Of a DNA stretch of 64,000 nt, positions 60,557 through 64,000 are shown piece by piece. Source of the DNA: Candidatus Gastranaerophilales bacterium (lineage in GTDB: Bacteria > Cyanobacteriota > Vampirovibrionia > Gastranaerophilales > Gastranaerophilaceae); assembly GCA_944326585.1 (NCBI GenBank), contig CALVEN010000001.1, forward strand, positions 310,001 through 374,000. Direction: 5' to 3'. The notes beneath the pieces are model-generated. The model had not been told where the DNA came from and made no database searches. It worked only from the letters and a program-made list of their open reading frames with translations. Position numbers and translations under genes: made by a program. Numbering within the stretch: position 1 is the stretch's first letter; each line of letters begins with the position of its first letter.

Positions 60557-62398
60557 ATGATTAATAAAAAAAATATATTCGCGCTTGCAACATTAATGTG
60601 TTTGGCATTTGCTCCGGCAGACGCTTCCAATCTTGTTCAGATGGATATTAAAAAGACATCGGATAACGCTGTTGATGTTACCTTTTATACTACGGGAACA
60701 TCATCAAATCCTATGGTTACACGTAAATCAAACAATAAATATGTTGTCCTAATGCCGAGTGTCGCCGGTAATTCGGCTTCTGCTCCGGATTTAAGTGCTG
60801 TTAAAGATATAATTACAAATGTTGATATCAAAAATGTTGATGACGGCATGAGCGGTTATACAAAAGTTACATTCATCACCACAAAACCGCTTAATATCAA
60901 AACTTATATGCAAAAAACAGCTCCGCTTTCAAATGAAGAAAAGGAGGCAAAAGCTCTTATTGCACAGGTAAAAACTCATCCTAAACAAACAGTTGCGCCT
61001 GTTAAACCCGAAAAAGAAATTCCTAAGACAAAAGTTACATCAAGCACAGGCGCTCCAAAAACCGTTAAAAAAGAAGTTAAGCAAACCAATGTTGTTGTAA
61101 ATAAGGTTAAAGAGCAGCCTAAAAAAGTTGTAAAAAATGATCCCCCGACACCTGTTGTAAATCCGGTAAAACCGGCTGAGCCAAAACAAATTGAACCTAA
61201 AGTTAACGAAGTATCTAATAAATTTGACGTAAAAGAAATTGAAAAAATAGAAAAGATTTCGCATTCAAAAATTCCGGCACAATCTTTCAATGCAGGCTGG
61301 ACTTTTGTTGTATTGCCGTTATTGGCGTTATATATGCTGTTTAAGATGATAAGAAATTCAATTCAAAAGTCAAAAGTTTTGAGTGCATCTTTTGCTGAAA
61401 ATTTGGCTGAAAAACCGCCGCTTAAAGAGAATTATGACGATATAATTAATGATTCCGAATTGAATTGGCAGGAAAGATATCAAAAATTTGTCGAAGAATC
61501 AAAAGGTAACATTAAAAATCGTAAATATAATTTTATAAAAATAAATGATACAGTCAGTGATATTGATCAAAAACGTCTTGAGTTAGAAAATACTCTTGCC
61601 AAAACTCCTGAAATATATGAACATCACGATATTGATATTTCAGATGAGGTAAAACCTGAAATTCAGTCGGAAGACGAAGCTATTCAAAAAGATTTGAAAG
61701 AGATTAAGCTCAAAGCTTTTGCCAAACCTCTTTCTTTACAAATATCACATCGTAACAGAGTTAAAAAGCCTTTGCCGAAAATGCCTCGCATGAAAGAAGG
61801 CCGGTTCGTAAAACTTCAGGAAAATTCGTTAAACACTACATCAAGAAGATTTAATGATGCTAATCTTAAAGTTTCCGATTTGATTAAAACAGGCAGCAAA
61901 TACATCCCTGAAGGCTCTCAGGATGTGACAACTATTGAAAATGAACAAAATTATATTATGTCATCAATAGATGAATATTTTGCGCTTCTGGATAAAGAAC
62001 AGGAGAGAAGAATTACAAGACCTGATAATGATTTGTCTAAAAAGGTTGCCGCAAGCCTCGCACAGGTAAAACCTTCAATGAAAATTAATCCCGAACGTAC
62101 AGGCGTTTCATCAAATCCTATTGAAAAGAAAAAAGGCGATTATCTGAACGGTCTGGTTGTGAAATCAGGGTATAATATTGACGAAAACAGAGGTTTTTAT
62201 CTCGTAAGCCTTGACGGAGTTACGGCTCTTGTCGGACGGGTTAAAGAAGAAATTTTTGTGCTTAAAAAATTCGACAGCAATGTCGATAAACTTCAGGTAA
62301 GGCACGACAATGAAAATGTATACATGGTTAAAGCCGGAGATTTTAAATCTTTAGTTGACGTTGATGAAGATAAAATGGGCGTTTTGATTGAACTTTAA
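60557..62398 (+). CDS. AMIN-like exported domain protein with central membrane helix
   Basis: It has about 613 residues. The N-terminal signal sequence (NIFALATLMCLAFAPADA) is followed by an AMIN-like domain (about 25-125, VQMDIKKTSDNAVDVTFYTT), a Pro/Lys/Val-rich linker, a membrane helix near 250-270 (WTFVVLPLLALYMLFKMI) and a charged region, ending in a 100-residue domain (NGLVVKSGYNIDENRGFYLV). AMIN domains bind cell-wall components in other proteins. An envelope-spanning role is inferred. GTG 60554 is an alternative start. Confidence 0.7.
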   Translation: MINKKNIFALATLMCLAFAPADASNLVQMDIKKTSDNAVDVTFYTTGTSSNPMVTRKSNNKYVVLMPSVAGNSASAPDLSAVKDIITNVDIKNVDDGMSGYTKVTFITTKPLNIKTYMQKTAPLSNEEKEAKALIAQVKTHPKQTVAPVKPEKEIPKTKVTSSTGAPKTVKKEVKQTNVVVNKVKEQPKKVVKNDPPTPVVNPVKPAEPKQIEPKVNEVSNKFDVKEIEKIEKISHSKIPAQSFNAGWTFVVLPLLALYMLFKMIRNSIQKSKVLSASFAENLAEKPPLKENYDDIINDSELNWQERYQKFVEESKGNIKNRKYNFIKINDTVSDIDQKRLELENTLAKTPEIYEHHDIDISDEVKPEIQSEDEAIQKDLKEIKLKAFAKPLSLQISHRNRVKKPLPKMPRMKEGRFVKLQENSLNTTSRRFNDANLKVSDLIKTGSKYIPEGSQDVTTIENEQNYIMSSIDEYFALLDKEQERRITRPDNDLSKKVAASLAQVKPSMKINPERTGVSSNPIEKKKGDYLNGLVVKSGYNIDENRGFYLVSLDGVTALVGRVKEEIFVLKKFDSNVDKLQVRHDNENVYMVKAGDFKSLVDVDEDKMGVLIEL

Positions 62399-62414
62399 CC
62401 CCTTTGAGGAATAA

Positions 62415-63569
62415 ATGTTAAAAAAGTTTTTTATAATTTTAGGGATATTAGGAGTTTTTTTTCTGTGTCTATTGGGATTTAACAAAAGTTCCGATAGCAG
62501 AAGAACTGTAATTCAGTTTGCAAGCTGGGGGTCAAAATCGGAAATTGATATTTTGAAACCGCTTTTGGAAAAATTTGAATTGGAAAATCCTGATATAAAA
62601 GTGGATTTTATGCATATCCCGCAGAATTATTTCCAAAAAATTCATCTTTTATTTGCTTCAAACACGGCACCTGATGTAATTTTTATAAATAATCATTATT
62701 TACCAATGTATGCTAATGCCGGCTTGTTGGAACCTTTGCAAGCGGACAAAAGTTTTTATAAAAAATCGCTTGAGGCTTTGTCATGGGGCAATACTTTGTA
62801 TGCAATCCCGCGTGATATTTCAAATCTCGTGATTTTTTATAATAAAGATATTTTTGATAAATATAATGTCCCTTATCCAAAGCCGGGCTGGACATTGGAG
62901 GACTTTTTGGCAACCGCTCAAAAACTTACGATTGATGGAATTTTTGGCATAAGCTTTGAAGAAGATGCTTTATTCTATCTGCCGTATTTAATGAGCCAAG
63001 GTGGCGGAATTTTAGCGGATGACCTTTCAAGATTAATTATTTATGATGATAAAAGTCAAAACGGCTTGAATTTTTATGCGGATTTAAGAAAAAAATATCA
63101 CGTTGCGCCGTTAAAAGAGGAAAGTGCAAGTGCAACTATGGCGCAAATGTTTTTGCAGGGAAAACTTGCAATGCATCTTTCAGGCAGATGGCTTGTTCCA
63201 AAATACCGTGAAGAAGCCGTTTTTGATTGGGATGTCGCATTATTTCCGAAAGGCGATGAGGGAAGTATTGTACCTTTAGATGCGTCGGGGTGGGCAATCT
63301 CAAAATCTTCCGTGCATAAAATTGAGGCACGCAGACTGGTTGATTTTTTATCTTCTAAAGAAAGCAGTCAAAAGTTTGCACAAAGCGGTTTAATCGTTCC
63401 GGCGCGTTGTGATGTGGCTGAAAGCTCGTATTTTTTGGATAATAAAAAGCCGCTGCATTCGCGTGTGTTTTTGGATGTTATTGAAACATCCAAGCCGACC
63501 CCTGTTTCGGTTGATTATAAGGAAATTTTGGATAATTTGAACGGCAGGTTTGAAAAATTGTTTAACTGA
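62415..63569 (+). CDS. ABC-type sugar-binding protein (family 1)
   Basis: It has 384 residues with an N-terminal hydrophobic anchor (about 5-22); the sequence near it (FFLCLLGF) is a poor lipobox. IQFASWGSKSEIDILKPLLE, NTAPDVIFIN and the YNKDIFDKYNVPYPKPGWT block match UgpB/MalE-type solute-binding proteins. No permease or ATPase genes are adjacent within the window. The ligand is probably a sugar or glycerol phosphate, by family. Confidence 0.85.
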   Translation: MLKKFFIILGILGVFFLCLLGFNKSSDSRRTVIQFASWGSKSEIDILKPLLEKFELENPDIKVDFMHIPQNYFQKIHLLFASNTAPDVIFINNHYLPMYANAGLLEPLQADKSFYKKSLEALSWGNTLYAIPRDISNLVIFYNKDIFDKYNVPYPKPGWTLEDFLATAQKLTIDGIFGISFEEDALFYLPYLMSQGGGILADDLSRLIIYDDKSQNGLNFYADLRKKYHVAPLKEESASATMAQMFLQGKLAMHLSGRWLVPKYREEAVFDWDVALFPKGDEGSIVPLDASGWAISKSSVHKIEARRLVDFLSSKESSQKFAQSGLIVPARCDVAESSYFLDNKKPLHSRVFLDVIETSKPTPVSVDYKEILDNLNGRFEKLFN

Positions 63570-63571
63570 GA

Positions 63572-63577
63572 TATAAT
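63572..63577 (+). promoter_or_regulatory. -10 box of rsmI, close to the start codon
   Basis: TTGAAA at 63550-63555 and TATAAT at 63572-63577 are 16 bases apart; only six T separate the -10 box from the ATG at 63584, and there is no RBS. This predicts a leaderless rsmI message. Confidence 0.5.
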
Positions 63578-63583
63578 TTTTTT

Positions 63584-64000
63584 ATGAAAGAGTATGATTT
63601 TTATATAGTGCCTACACCTATCGGGAATTTAGGCGATATTACCAAAAGAGCAATTGAGGTATTGAATACAGTTGATATTATTGCATGCGAGGATATCAGG
63701 GTTACGCAAAAACTTCTAAATCATTTTGGGATTAAAACAAAATGTATTTCATATCATAAATTTAATGAAAAAGAACGTATCGAGAAGTTTTTAGGATTCT
63801 TGAATGATGGTAAAAAAATTGCACTTGTATCTGACGCAGGAACTCCTTTGATTTGTGATCCGGGAGCTGTTATTGTAGAAGAATTAAGAAAACGCGGTTT
63901 TAAAATAACATCGCTTGCGGGTGCCAATGCAATTATCACTTTTTTGGCGCAGGTTCCGCGCGAAGATGAACAATTTACATTTGTCGGATTTTTGCCCAAA
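63584..64000 (+). CDS. rsmI: 16S rRNA 2'-O-ribose C1402 methyltransferase RsmI (partial, runs off the window)
   Basis: The frame from ATG 63584 stays open to the window end, 139 residues. MKEYDFYIVPTPIGNLGDIT, IACEDIRVTQKLL, ISYHKFNEKERI, ALVSDAGTPLICDPG and LAGANAIITFLAQ fit the tetrapyrrole-methylase fold of RsmI, which methylates C1402 of 16S rRNA with SAM. The C-terminal half lies beyond the window. Confidence 0.93.
   Translation, partial: MKEYDFYIVPTPIGNLGDITKRAIEVLNTVDIIACEDIRVTQKLLNHFGIKTKCISYHKFNEKERIEKFLGFLNDGKKIALVSDAGTPLICDPGAVIVEELRKRGFKITSLAGANAIITFLAQVPREDEQFTFVGFLPK

Overview
The window looks like chromosomal DNA of a low-GC, non-photosynthetic relative of cyanobacteria, most likely a gut Gastranaerophilales (Melainabacteria/Vampirovibrionia). 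The evidence is a 16S gene with cyanobacteria-like segments, a Ycf45/R3H-type AAA ATPase otherwise typical of cyanobacteria and plastids, an RpaA/RpaB-like OmpR regulator, prepilin-like proteins starting FTLAEVLITLAIIG, and several lineage-type hypothetical proteins with an N-terminal F-x-G motif. The placement is inference; no search was run.

Layout. 1-8.6 kb: two near-duplicate prepilin genes, each preceded by a short G9-containing leader ORF and a long inverted-repeat insert, flank fusA, a LysM/GH24 lysozyme, an asparaginase II-like gene and a PilB N-terminal-like gene. 8.6-12.6 kb: VKOR-DsbA fusion, queH, a YqaA/DedA-like membrane protein and two TPR-type proteins. 12.6-19.3 kb: R3H ATPase, an orphan DNA methylase, a PHO4-like membrane protein and mutL. 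19.4-24.6 kb: a candidate small RNA, an F-x-G membrane protein and a lytic transglycosylase. 25.4-30.9 kb: one rRNA operon (16S-23S-5S, no spacer tRNA seen) followed by 5S debris. 31-40.4 kb: hypothetical F-x-G proteins, spmAB, a third prepilin divergent from an XRE regulator, a GNAT-like protein, an ADP-forming acyl-CoA synthetase, an S23 four-helix-bundle gene inside its own inverted repeats, a TatD-associated-type radical SAM gene and a DUF475/TerC protein. 41-56.3 kb: ahcY, a 1359-residue GH13 protein, ychF-secA, a large helical-ended protein, a divergent trpD-like gene, zupT, a stand-alone fliI/sctN-type ATPase and rpsP. 56.4-64 kb: an OmpR-type regulator, speD, a membrane metalloprotease, era, an AMIN-like protein, a solute-binding protein and the start of rsmI.

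Most units are short: asparaginase with the MshEN gene, VKOR-DsbA with queH, spmA-spmB, secA-ychF, zupT-trpD and the TPR pair. Envelope functions dominate: pseudopilins, peptidoglycan lysis, Sec export, disulfide formation and a type III export ATPase. Long intergenic gaps are filled by four copies of a 0.3-0.6 kb repeat with TTTACATAAAA-type termini, plus smaller palindromes.

The most striking signal is the pair of prepilin loci. Each has a promoter-like region, a good Shine-Dalgarno site, an ATG and a run of exactly nine G. With nine G the leader stops after 12-15 codons; with one more G it would run without a stop into the prepilin. In between lies an insert bounded by the same inverted repeats that bound the S23 gene at 38.2 kb. 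This predicts a slipped-strand ON/OFF switch in front of two surface-fibre genes, unless the tract length is an assembly error.
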